Translations under genes and position numbers: made by a program | The notes under the pieces: model-generated | What the model was told of the DNA's origin: nothing | What the model saw: the letters and a program-made list of their open reading frames with translations, nothing else | Databases searched by the model: none | Assembly: GCF_001612965.1 (NCBI RefSeq) | Contig: NZ_BDBL01000037.1 | Span: 1-64,000, forward strand | DNA from: Nocardia kruczakiae NBRC 101016 | Lineage (GTDB): Bacteria; Actinomycetota; Actinomycetes; Mycobacteriales; Mycobacteriaceae | Direction of reading: 5' to 3' | DNA length: 64,000 bases | In this document: positions 54,845 to 62,497 of the stretch, one piece after another | Position numbering within the stretch: the first letter of the stretch is position 1 | Layout of the letters: each line of letters begins with the position of its first letter

Positions 54845-54878
54845 TTCGTCCCTGTACGGATATCCGCACAGGGACGAA
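54845..54878. terminator. Large inverted repeat between convergent genes
   Basis: An 11-base arm TTCGTCCCTGT pairs with ACAGGGACGAA, and an inner CGG/CCG surrounds ATAT. It lies between the aldehyde dehydrogenase and the convergent neocarzinostatin-fold gene and can act as a two-way terminator. No U-tract is present, as is common in GC-rich actinomycetes. Confidence 0.7.
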
Positions 54879-54888
54879 CACGCTGAGG

Positions 54889-55467
54889 TCAGGTTCGACG
54901 TCGTCGCCGCACCAGCAATCCGGCCACCGCGAGCACGACGACCACGACCACCACGATCGCGACGACGATCGCCGTCGTGTGCGAGTCGGATGAATCACTG
55001 TCCGCCGCAGCAGCTTTCGGTGCCGTCGTGGCGACCGCCGGGGCGTGGGTGAACGTCAGCGGCACCGAGGCGAGGATATTGCCGGGGTCGGTGAGGCTGG
55101 TGACGGCCAGGGTGCAGGCGCCGGGCGCCGAGGTGCAGTCCACCGCACCGACCGACGCGGTCAGCGTGATGGTGTTGCCGCGCATTCCGGGCTGCCAGGC
55201 CCCCTGCGCGTCGGCGGAGCCGAGCAGGGAGGCGCCGAGATTGCAGTCGGTGGGCGCGACCACCTGCGGTTTACACTGGCCGACCGCCACCTGGGCCAGG
55301 TTGGATGGCAGTCCGTCCACGGCGACGGTGACGACCTCACCGACGGTGACATCGCCGGTGGGCGTGGGATGCAGGGTGGGTGCGGCCGCGGCGAGCGGGG
55401 CCGTCACCAGCAGCGCGACGGCCGTCACCGCCGCGCCGGCGGCGCTGCGAAAGATGCTGCGTCTCAT
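54889..55467 (-). CDS. Neocarzinostatin-fold exported protein with C-terminal membrane anchor
   Basis: The 192-residue product has an N-terminal Sec signal (about 1-29, ending 'APLAAA'), a neocarzinostatin-apoprotein domain and a C-terminal anchor ('HTTAIVVAIVVVVVVVLAVA' then an Arg tail). The domain shows the family spacing 'VAVGQCKPQVVAPTDCNLGA' (Cys-x9-Cys), 'VGAVDCTSAPGACTLAV' and 'PGNILASVPLTF', as in the enediyne-binding apoprotein. The fold binds flat hydrophobic ligands. No enediyne synthesis gene is present, so it more likely binds a substrate of the island. It is the last of three paralogues in one operon. Confidence 0.85.
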   Translation of the reverse strand: MRRSIFRSAAGAAVTAVALLVTAPLAAAAPTLHPTPTGDVTVGEVVTVAVDGLPSNLAQVAVGQCKPQVVAPTDCNLGASLLGSADAQGAWQPGMRGNTITLTASVGAVDCTSAPGACTLAVTSLTDPGNILASVPLTFTHAPAVATTAPKAAAADSDSSDSHTTAIVVAIVVVVVVVLAVAGLLVRRRRRT

Positions 55468-55477
55468 GGTGTCGACC

Positions 55478-55885
55478 TCATCCGAAGCTGAGGGGAATCG
55501 AGGCGAGGATATTGGTCGGGTCGGTCAGGCTGGTGACCGCGATCGTGCACGCGCCCGCCTGCGCCGTGCAGTCCACGCCACCGACGGAGCCGACCAGGGT
55601 GATACTGCCGGCGTCCCAATTACCCTGCGCGTCGGCGGTGCCCAGCAGCGAGCCGGCGAGATTGCAGTCCGAGGGCCCGGAGATGTTCGTCGTGCACTGC
55701 CCGACCGCGACCGAGGCCAGATCGGGTGCCAGCCCGCTCACCGAGACGCTGACGCTCTGCCCGACCGCGACACCACCGGACTGGCTCACCGCGACCGTGG
55801 CCGCCTGGGCGGGCGCCCCACCGAACATCGCGACAGCGGTGAGTCCCGCGAATACCGCGCTCACCAGGTTTCTGGTTCGAAACAT
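55478..55885 (-). CDS. Neocarzinostatin-fold secreted protein, soluble
   Basis: The 135-residue protein is just signal peptide (about 1-28, 'AVFAGLTAVAMFGGAPAQAA') plus one neocarzinostatin domain. It has 'VAVGQCTTNISGPSDCNLAG', 'VGGVDCTAQAGACTIAV' and 'TNILASIPLSFG' at the very end, without an anchor. It is close in sequence to the neighbouring anchored copy, suggesting local duplication. ATG 55885 has AGGAGG 5-6 bases upstream. A secreted scavenger or carrier would fit. Confidence 0.85.
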   Translation of the reverse strand: MFRTRNLVSAVFAGLTAVAMFGGAPAQAATVAVSQSGGVAVGQSVSVSVSGLAPDLASVAVGQCTTNISGPSDCNLAGSLLGTADAQGNWDAGSITLVGSVGGVDCTAQAGACTIAVTSLTDPTNILASIPLSFG

Positions 55886-55903
55886 GTGCTCCTCCTGGAT
55901 TTC

Positions 55904-56482
55904 CTAGAGCCGCCGCCGGTCGGCGAGGGCGATTGCGGCGACGACGACCAGCAGTGCCGCGGTCAGCGACCACAGCACCGCGGACGGGCCGCGCGTATCG
56001 GTGGAGCCCGCCGCCACCGTGCCGGCCACCGGCACGGCCGCGGGCGGGGGAAGGCTCGAGCCCGCGAAAACAACGGGAGTCACGGCGGAATTGGCGGCGA
56101 TGACTCCGGCGGGTTCGGTACCGGGCAGCGGCGCGGCCGCGATCACGCACTGCTGCCGCAGGCAGTCGATGTTCTCGAACTTCGGATGCAGAGTGAGCAC
56201 GAGCGTCGGAAAGGTTCCGTCGGAGGCGATATTGACGAAGGTGGCGCCGCCGGCGAGATCGCAATCGTTCAGCCCGTTGGTATAGCCCTGTTTACACAGC
56301 CCCACGGCAACCGCCGCCAGGCCTGGCTGGAAACCGCTGCCGTCCACCGTGACTCGCTGCCCCTCCCGCAGGTCCGTCGCGGCGTCGATGTGCAGAGTGG
56401 CGGGCGTATCGGCCGCGGCGGGTGCCGCGATGGCGGCCGCGAACGCGAGGCCCAGTCCGCCCCGTAGTAGTGCGCGTTTCAT
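55904..56482 (-). CDS. Neocarzinostatin-fold exported protein, divergent third copy
   Basis: The 192-residue protein has a signal peptide (about 1-25), a neocarzinostatin-like domain and a C-terminal helix ('SAVLWSLTAALLVVVAAIAL') with a basic tail. The domain contains 'VAVGLCKQGYTNGLNDCDLA' (Cys-x10-Cys) and 'FENIDCLRQQCVIAAAPL'. The second Cys pair has x4 spacing as in neocarzinostatin itself. It is more diverged than the other two. Its ATG overlaps the stop of the membrane protein gene by 4 bases, and GGAGG lies 6 bases upstream. Like its neighbours it would display a ligand-binding domain outside the cell. Confidence 0.82.
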   Translation of the reverse strand: MKRALLRGGLGLAFAAAIAAPAAADTPATLHIDAATDLREGQRVTVDGSGFQPGLAAVAVGLCKQGYTNGLNDCDLAGGATFVNIASDGTFPTLVLTLHPKFENIDCLRQQCVIAAAPLPGTEPAGVIAANSAVTPVVFAGSSLPPPAAVPVAGTVAAGSTDTRGPSAVLWSLTAALLVVVAAIALADRRRL

Positions 56483-57696
56483 CGGGCGCCTCCTTCGACG
56501 GCGATCTCGCTGGGCTGAGGGGCGGTGGGACGGTCGTCTGCATCGGCGCGGCGGTCGACGGTCTGGGTTCGGCCGCCGCCGGGCGCCGACGTCCGCGCGA
56601 TCACCAGCGCGGCCAGCAACACCGGCACGCCGGCCAGGGTGAGCGCGGAGCCGGTCCCCCACAGCCGCCCGCAGGCGACGGCGCCGCCGAGGCCGCAGAT
56701 CCCACCGACCCCGACGACGAGTCCGGTCACTGCGCTCCACCACTGTTGGCTACCCGGAAGTCGCTGTCGCAGTTCGTGGTCCAGCACGGAGAGGCAACGG
56801 ATCGCTGCCGTGACGGTGACCGCCACACCGATCATCGACTGCCATGCGCCGGGCGCGGTCGCCACCAGCACCGGGCCGCCGGCGGCGAGAATCAGCAGCG
56901 GCGGCACCGCACGCAGCCGGTATCCGCGCGCGGCGACCACGAGCACCGCCGGCACCATCGCGAGGGCTAGGCGCGCAGGCTGATCGGCGTCGAGCACCTC
57001 CCAGCGAAACAGCAGCAGGTGCAGGGCCGGCAGCACCGTCGCCCCCAGGGCGAATCCGACTGCCGCATATCCCATCCCGCCGCGCAGCGCGGTACCGGAC
57101 ACGCGCAGGCCGCCCGCGACACCGCCGAAAGATGCGTTCCGCACCGACACCGACAATCCGGCCGCGATCACCACACTCCCGGCCACGAACAGCGCCTCGC
57201 CCGGTTGCCGGCCGCACGCGCCGGCCAGCACGGCACCCGCGAGCAACGCGACCGTCTCCGCTGCGTAGCAGACTCGGACACCGGCGACGGCCCGAGCAGT
57301 GACGAGCAGCGGTCCCGCCGCCACACCGGCCACGACCACGCCACACAGGAAGGCGGGCATCGACGAAAACAGCGCTGCGACAAGTATTCCCACGCCACCG
57401 AGGACGGCGAGCGCGCCGGTGCGGCGACTCGATGCGGTGAACCGGAGCCGCACGCCCGGCAACACCGTCAGACCCCCGAGCACCCCCGCGGTCAGGGCGA
57501 TATACCCCACGACCGCGCCGGGCAGCCCGACCACGCCACCGAGCGGTTTGCTCAGCAAGACGATCTCGATACCCGTCATAGGCCCGGCCGCCGCCGCGGC
57601 GATGGCGAGCAGCCACGTTCCGGTCCGGCTCGCGGGGGGCAGTTCAGCACGCGTGGCTCCGGACCCGGGCCCCGCTCCCGCCGGTGGTGTCGTCAT
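56479..57696 (-). CDS. Multi-pass membrane protein, MFS-like, heading the neocarzinostatin-fold operon
   Basis: The 405-residue protein has 10-12 hydrophobic segments ('SRTGTWLLAIAAAAAGPMTG', 'VVGYIALTAGVLGGLTVLPG', 'TRAVAGVRVCYAAETVALLA') and looks like a diverged MFS transporter. The usual MFS loop motif is not evident, so the family is uncertain. GGAGGTGAGAT precedes ATG 57696. It heads an operon of three ligand-binding-type exported proteins and may move the same ligand across the membrane. A partial island operator lies just upstream. Confidence 0.75.
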   Translation of the reverse strand: MTTPPAGAGPGSGATRAELPPASRTGTWLLAIAAAAAGPMTGIEIVLLSKPLGGVVGLPGAVVGYIALTAGVLGGLTVLPGVRLRFTASSRRTGALAVLGGVGILVAALFSSMPAFLCGVVVAGVAAGPLLVTARAVAGVRVCYAAETVALLAGAVLAGACGRQPGEALFVAGSVVIAAGLSVSVRNASFGGVAGGLRVSGTALRGGMGYAAVGFALGATVLPALHLLLFRWEVLDADQPARLALAMVPAVLVVAARGYRLRAVPPLLILAAGGPVLVATAPGAWQSMIGVAVTVTAAIRCLSVLDHELRQRLPGSQQWWSAVTGLVVGVGGICGLGGAVACGRLWGTGSALTLAGVPVLLAALVIARTSAPGGGRTQTVDRRADADDRPTAPQPSEIAVEGGAR

Positions 57697-57712
57697 ATCT
57701 CACCTCCGCCCG

Positions 57713-57731
57713 CGTTTCGCAGAAAGAAACA
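57713..57731. promoter_or_regulatory. Island operator site E (upstream of membrane protein/neocarzinostatin operon)
   Basis: CGTTTCG and AGAAACA flank CAGAA; the arms pair at five of seven positions. It lies 17 bases before the start of the leftward operon and is the weakest of the six sites with site C. Confidence 0.55.
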
Positions 57732-57907
57732 CGGTTTCGCAGTTGCCATATTGAACCGTCGGCGACGACGGCTGTCAAGCGAGAACAAGCACGTAACGGC
57801 ATGGAAACAGCCGATTTTCGCGATCCGGTGAGGATTGCGACAGAAATCTCGACCGTCCACTGGACAGATGCGCGGCGCCGGTACAGAATCGCAACTATTG
57901 GAAACAT

Positions 57908-57926
57908 CGTTTCGTTCTACGAAACG
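57908..57926. promoter_or_regulatory. Island operator site F (upstream of nitrilase/Rieske operon)
   Basis: CGTTTCG and CGAAACG flank TTCTA, a perfect seven-base inverted repeat and the best copy of the motif. It lies 25 bases before the nitrilase start and just before the AAGGAGG ribosome site. An overlapping GAAAC-ATC-GTTTC precedes it (57901-57913). Confidence 0.75.
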
Positions 57927-57950
57927 GGTTCGACAAGGAGGTGCGCGCTG

Positions 57951-59618
57951 ATGACGCGAATCGCCGCCGTCCAGCTCGCCGCCGGCACCGATGTCGCGGT
58001 CAACCTCGCCACCTGCCTGCGCCTCATCGACGACGCCGCAGCGCACGCGCCGGACCTGGTGGTCCTGCCCGAGTTCTGTAACCACCTATCGTGGTACGCC
58101 GACCGCGACCACGCGCACCGAATGGCGTGCCGGATCGGAGATCGATTCCTGACCGCGATCGCCGAACGCGCCGCACGGCATCGGATGTACACCAAGATCG
58201 GGGTGACGCTGGCCCGCGAGGACGGCCGCACCACCGGCACCGGCCTGCTGTTCGGCCCCGACGGCGCCCTGCTCGGGCAGTCCGACAAGCAGATTCTGAT
58301 GGGCGCGGAGAACGATCACCTCGACCCCGGTGACTCCGATTCCGAGATCGTCGACACCCCGCTGGGCCGCATCGGCCTGTACGCCTGCATGGAGGGCGTC
58401 ATCTGCGAGGTGACCCGGTCGCTGGCGATACGCGGCGCGCAGCTGCTGCTCAACAGCCTCAACTCCTTCGCCACCGACGAGGCGAGCCTGCACATTCCGG
58501 TGCGCGCGGCGGAGAACAAGGTATGGGTGGTGGCGGCCAACAAGGTCGGCCCGCTGCTACCCGACGAGGAGCTGCCCTCGATCGCGGCCCGGCTGGGGGT
58601 CCCGCCGGATCGGTTGCACGGTGCCGGCGAGAGCCAGATCGTCGCACCGGACGGGACGACGGTGGCGCGCGCACCGGCACGCGGTGAGGCGGTGGTCGTG
58701 GCGGATATCGATATCGGTCTCGCCGACGACAAACGGCGCCCCGACGGAACCGATCTGCTCGCCGCTCGCCGCCCCCGCCTCTACGCCCCGATGCTCGACA
58801 TCTCACCCCGGCGCGCCCCTGCCGGTGCGCCGACCCTCCCCGTGGCCGCGGCACTCGCCGATGTCGGCCTCATCGGCGATATCGCCCGCAGCGGCGCCGC
58901 ATTGATCGTGCTGCCGGCGCTGACCGGCACGGCGTCGGCCGAGCGCACATCAGCGACGGTGTCTGTTCCGGAGGTGGCGGCGGCGCTGCGGGGGACGACG
59001 GCGCATGTCGTGGTATCCCTGCGCGACGGTGACGCGCATGTCGGAGTGCTGGTGAACGCCGAGGGCGTGGCCGGATATCAGCGCCAGTTGCACCGCACCG
59101 AACGCCACCCGTGGCTGTCGGATCTGGGCGATGCCCTCGAAATCTTCGACATGCCCTGGGGCCGACTGGCTCTCGTGGTCGGCGACGACGCGCTGTTCCC
59201 CGAAACCTTCCGCCTGGCCGCGGTCGGGGACGCCGATGTGGTGGCAGTGCCGCACGCTCTCGGTGAACCCTGGGAACCGCGGCTCGGCCTGCCGGAACGA
59301 GCGGCCGAGAATCGGCTCAACATCGTCGCCGCCGCCGTGGATTCGACCGGGGCGCTGGCCGGTTCGATCTACGCGCTGAGCCCGGATTTCACCTTGTGGA
59401 CGGCCTGGAGCGGGCCGTTCACCGGGGTGATCAGCGCCCCGGAGGTGACCTCCGCCCCGCCCGGCGCGAACCGGGTGCAGGCCGACGTCCGACCGGCCCA
59501 AGCCGTGAACCGAGCCGTATCCCGGGGCACCGATCTGGTCGCGGGACGTCCCGCCGCCGCCGTGTCCGCCCTCCTGCGCGAACCTGCCACCGCGACAACC
59601 GAACCGGAGCTGCCATGA
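57951..59618 (+). CDS. Double nitrilase-superfamily hydrolase (second unit degenerate)
   Basis: The 555-residue protein contains two carbon-nitrogen hydrolase units. The first (about 1-280) has the triad Glu41 ('VLPEFCNH'), Lys113 ('QSDKQILMGA') and Cys146 ('GLYACMEGV'). The second (about 300-520) keeps the fold ('GAALIVLPAL', 'GRLALVVGDDALFPETFRLA', 'ERAAENRLNIVAAAV') but lacks the Glu, Lys and Cys, so it is probably structural or regulatory. The enzyme should cleave an amide or nitrile. AAGGAGG lies 9 bases before ATG 57951, right after operator F. It heads the terminal operon. Confidence 0.88.
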   Translation: MTRIAAVQLAAGTDVAVNLATCLRLIDDAAAHAPDLVVLPEFCNHLSWYADRDHAHRMACRIGDRFLTAIAERAARHRMYTKIGVTLAREDGRTTGTGLLFGPDGALLGQSDKQILMGAENDHLDPGDSDSEIVDTPLGRIGLYACMEGVICEVTRSLAIRGAQLLLNSLNSFATDEASLHIPVRAAENKVWVVAANKVGPLLPDEELPSIAARLGVPPDRLHGAGESQIVAPDGTTVARAPARGEAVVVADIDIGLADDKRRPDGTDLLAARRPRLYAPMLDISPRRAPAGAPTLPVAAALADVGLIGDIARSGAALIVLPALTGTASAERTSATVSVPEVAAALRGTTAHVVVSLRDGDAHVGVLVNAEGVAGYQRQLHRTERHPWLSDLGDALEIFDMPWGRLALVVGDDALFPETFRLAAVGDADVVAVPHALGEPWEPRLGLPERAAENRLNIVAAAVDSTGALAGSIYALSPDFTLWTAWSGPFTGVISAPEVTSAPPGANRVQADVRPAQAVNRAVSRGTDLVAGRPAAAVSALLREPATATTEPELP

Positions 59619-60424
59619 GTGAAACCGTGCGACATGTCGAGCAGATGGTCGACGAGAACCCCAGAACCGATGTCACCGAGACATTTTCGGAATGGCAGCG
59701 GCTGCTGGCCGGACTGCAGGCCAGGATCGCCGGTCGGTTCGAGCTGACCCGCGACCCCAGTACCGCCGACCTCGACTCCTACGGAGACGCGGCGACCGGA
59801 CCCTCCGGCCGCCTCGCCGCCTACACCGGACCCGAGATCGACTGGCTGGTGCATTCCTGGATCGGCGATCCCCGCACCGGTTTCGTGAACATGCACCTCA
59901 CTGCGTGGCTCGGGCCGCAGGTACGGGTGCCGCATCTGGCGTCGGCGCTGCTGCTGTGGCCGCAGGGCTGGTTCTACGTGGATGCGGTGCCGCGTGGTGA
60001 TCTGGTGGGCGACGGCGACTATTACGACCGCTACTACGCCGAGGCCGACGAGCCGTGGCTGGCGTTCAAGGCGGACCACCCCGACTTCACCTGGTTCACC
60101 AGCCGCACCGGATTCATCCGCACCAGCCTCTCACCGGTCGCCTACTGCTATTCCTTCCCACCCACCCGGCCCAATCTCGACACCGTGGCCGAACTGCTCA
60201 CCGCCAAGGTCGACCAGTGGCTGGGATGGGTGGACGCCGCCGAACCGGTACCCGACGACGAGCGCGCCGACCTCGCGGCCCGGGATCTGCGGATCCGCCG
60301 CAACATCGCCGAACGCGATCCCGCGAATGTCATGGGCGAGCGCATGTTCGGCCCCGAACTCACCCAGCGACTGGTGCGCGCCCTCTGGGGCGGGGACCGG
60401 GTGCTGCCGCGGCCGGTGGGGTGA
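59615..60424 (+). CDS. RCC-reductase/bilin-reductase-like protein 1
   Basis: The 269-residue soluble protein shares with the plant red chlorophyll catabolite reductase (RCCR) and the downstream second copy the motif PRxDLx4DYx3Y. Here it is PRGDL (126-130) and DYYDRYY (135-141). Before it lies 'GFVNMHLTAWLGPQVRVPHL', reminiscent of the RCCR region ahead of that motif. RCCR belongs to the ferredoxin-dependent bilin reductase fold and reduces a linear tetrapyrrole. Here it is in one operon with a Rieske oxygenase. The motif match is from memory of the plant protein, not a search. ATGA overlap with the nitrilase. Confidence 0.6.
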   Translation: MSETVRHVEQMVDENPRTDVTETFSEWQRLLAGLQARIAGRFELTRDPSTADLDSYGDAATGPSGRLAAYTGPEIDWLVHSWIGDPRTGFVNMHLTAWLGPQVRVPHLASALLLWPQGWFYVDAVPRGDLVGDGDYYDRYYAEADEPWLAFKADHPDFTWFTSRTGFIRTSLSPVAYCYSFPPTRPNLDTVAELLTAKVDQWLGWVDAAEPVPDDERADLAARDLRIRRNIAERDPANVMGERMFGPELTQRLVRALWGGDRVLPRPVG

Positions 60425-60426
60425 CC

Positions 60427-61368
60427 ATGAGCCTGATCCGCTCCCTGTGGTGGTCCGCGCGCACCGACGGCGACGCCCCCTTCGACACCGCCCACCTCAA
60501 GCTCTACTACCCCGCCGTCGCCTCCGGCGACGACGCCGAGCGGCTCACCGGCGTCTTCGTCCCCGATCCGGCCGGCGCACCCTATCCGGTGGTGGTTTTC
60601 CTGTCCGGTGTCAATGTCGGGCAGGACAGCTATCGCCGATTCGCGACCGCGATCGCCGAATCCGGTTATGTGGTGGTCACCTTCGATCGGGTGGCCGATC
60701 TGTTCGGTGGGCAGCGCGGGCTCACGCCCGGCGTCGATCTGGCGGCCGCGCGACCCGACACCTACGGCACCCGGCCCACCTGCCCGACCATCCCGGCGGT
60801 GCTGGACGCGCTGGCCGAACTGAACACCACCGCACCGTTGCGCGGCGCACTCGATCTGGAGCGCGTCGCACTGGGCGGCCATTCGGCGGGCGGCACCGTG
60901 GTGTTGCAGTCCGCGCGGTACTTCCCTTCCGTGCGAGCGGTTTTCGCGTGGGGCGCGCACACCATGGTCGCCACCATGCTGGGCTGGGACCCGGGTACGG
61001 TGCTTCCCGCGCAGGTGAGCTGCCCGGTGCTGCTGGGTGTCGGCGGCAACGACGGCGTGATCCAGGGCAGCGCCGACCGCTACGGTGAGGGCGAGGATCG
61101 GCCGGATCCGGTGGCCCGCACCTTCGCCGAGGCACTGCCCGAGGGTGAGCATCTGCTCGCGATCGTGCCCGGCGCCAATCATTTCGGCATCGCCGACGCC
61201 GATCCGACCGCGGCCCGAGCATTCCTCGACGGCCCCGCGGAGTCCGATGCCCTGCCGCGATTCGCGCGGCTGACCACACTGTTCCTGAACGCCCACCTGA
61301 AGGATTCGGCGACCGCCCGCGACGAACTGTCGGGTTTCGACGACGGACTGCTGCTGAAGCGGCGCTGA
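60427..61368 (+). CDS. Alpha/beta hydrolase, dienelactone hydrolase/chlorophyllase-like
   Basis: The 313-residue hydrolase has the nucleophile elbow 'ALGGHSAGGTVV' (about 142-153), an acid near 'LLGVGGNDGV' and a His in 'VPGANHFGIAD'. The N-terminus 'YPVVVFLSGVNVGQDSYRRF' is of the dienelactone hydrolase/PAF-acetylhydrolase/chlorophyllase type. Chlorophyllase cuts the phytyl ester of chlorophyll; a similar ester cleavage would suit a tetrapyrrole pathway. It follows the RCCR-like gene by 2 bases. Family is clear, specificity is not. Confidence 0.82.
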   Translation: MSLIRSLWWSARTDGDAPFDTAHLKLYYPAVASGDDAERLTGVFVPDPAGAPYPVVVFLSGVNVGQDSYRRFATAIAESGYVVVTFDRVADLFGGQRGLTPGVDLAAARPDTYGTRPTCPTIPAVLDALAELNTTAPLRGALDLERVALGGHSAGGTVVLQSARYFPSVRAVFAWGAHTMVATMLGWDPGTVLPAQVSCPVLLGVGGNDGVIQGSADRYGEGEDRPDPVARTFAEALPEGEHLLAIVPGANHFGIADADPTAARAFLDGPAESDALPRFARLTTLFLNAHLKDSATARDELSGFDDGLLLKRR

Positions 61369-61378
61369 GGAGATCACG

Positions 61379-62497
61379 GTGCTCAAGAACTTCTGGTACG
61401 CAATGGAATTCGCGGACAAGGTCGGCCGGGCGCCACGCCGGGTGACCTGTCTGGGCCAGGACTTCGTGCTCTATCGCGCCGAATCCGGCGCGCCGGTCTG
61501 CCTGTCGGATCTGTGCGTGCACCGCGGCGGTGCCCTGTCGCTGGGAACGGTGAGCGGGGACTGCATCACCTGCCCGTACCACGGCTGGCAATACGACTCC
61601 GGCGGCGTGTGCGTGCGCATCCCCGCCAACGCGCCCGAACGGGCCATCCCCCGCAAGGCGCGAGTGGACGCCTATCCGGCGGTGGAGCGCTACGGCATGG
61701 TGTGGGCGTTCCTCGGCGATCTACCCGAGTCGCAGCGGCCACCGATTCCGGAGATTCCGCAGTGGGAGGATCCGGCGTTCCGAGCCGTGCAGTACGAGAT
61801 GGTCATCGACGCCAACTACGAACGCGCCTTCGAGAACGTGGTGGACGCCTCGCACACACCCTTCGTGCACGGCACCGCGTTCGGCAACCCGGACAAACCG
61901 CAGATCCCGGATTTCCGGATACGGCAGACGGACTGGTCGGCGGAGGCGGATATTCCGCTGAGCCCGCCACCACCGAGGGGGCTGTGGGGCCTGCTGTTTC
62001 GCGGCAAGGCGATGCCGGAGTACGTCACCGTCACCAATGCCTGGTATCTGCCGAATATCGTGAAACTGCATGTGCGGCTGCCGATCGGCGATCTGATGCT
62101 CTACGACTTCAACATTCCGCTTTCGCAGGACCGCACACTGATCAAGATTCTCGGCTTCCGCAACTTCTTCACCGCCTCCTGGGCCGACGGCAACGCCCGC
62201 AAGCGCATCGAGAAGATCCTGCTGCAGGACCGGCCGGTGGTGGAATCCCAACGTCCGGAGCTGCTTCCGTTCGACCTGTCCGATGAGCTGCATGTGCGCA
62301 GCGATGCCCTGCAGGTCGCCTACCGCCGGCGCCGCGCCCAGTTGATCAAGGACGGCTGGTGGCTCGGCGGCGATGTGATCACCGGCGATTCGCCGCGACG
62401 CAGGGCCACCGTCATCGCCTCCCCCGCGCGCCTGGACGATCCCGAACTCGCCGCCGCCTGGGTGCACAAGGCCCGCCAGGGAGGAGACCCACGATGA
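61379..62497 (+). CDS. Rieske non-haem iron oxygenase
   Basis: The 372-residue oxygenase has the Rieske cluster ligands Cys46/His48 ('LCVHRGG') and Cys65/His68 ('TCPYHGWQYD'), and the mononuclear iron motif 'NVVDASHTPFVHG' (Asp156, His159, His164). The single-chain, no-beta-subunit layout matches the class that contains pheophorbide a oxygenase, TIC55 and vanillate/dicamba monooxygenases. The C-terminal CxxC and membrane helices of plant pheophorbide oxygenase are absent. GAGGAG lies 6 bases before the GTG start. A ring-opening or hydroxylation role beside two RCCR-like proteins is the basis of the pigment hypothesis. Confidence 0.93.
   Translation: MLKNFWYAMEFADKVGRAPRRVTCLGQDFVLYRAESGAPVCLSDLCVHRGGALSLGTVSGDCITCPYHGWQYDSGGVCVRIPANAPERAIPRKARVDAYPAVERYGMVWAFLGDLPESQRPPIPEIPQWEDPAFRAVQYEMVIDANYERAFENVVDASHTPFVHGTAFGNPDKPQIPDFRIRQTDWSAEADIPLSPPPPRGLWGLLFRGKAMPEYVTVTNAWYLPNIVKLHVRLPIGDLMLYDFNIPLSQDRTLIKILGFRNFFTASWADGNARKRIEKILLQDRPVVESQRPELLPFDLSDELHVRSDALQVAYRRRRAQLIKDGWWLGGDVITGDSPRRRATVIASPARLDDPELAAAWVHKARQGGDPR

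Noticed and set aside
54889..57696. Enediyne antibiotic cluster suggested by neocarzinostatin-like proteins
   Set aside because: No polyketide synthase, halogenase or sugar genes are nearby, and the proteins are three host-type exported paralogues in a catabolic island.
61379..62497. Calling the Rieske enzyme a true pheophorbide a oxygenase
   Set aside because: The C-terminal CxxC and membrane helices of the plant enzyme are missing and the motif set is shared with many single-component Rieske oxygenases; context only.
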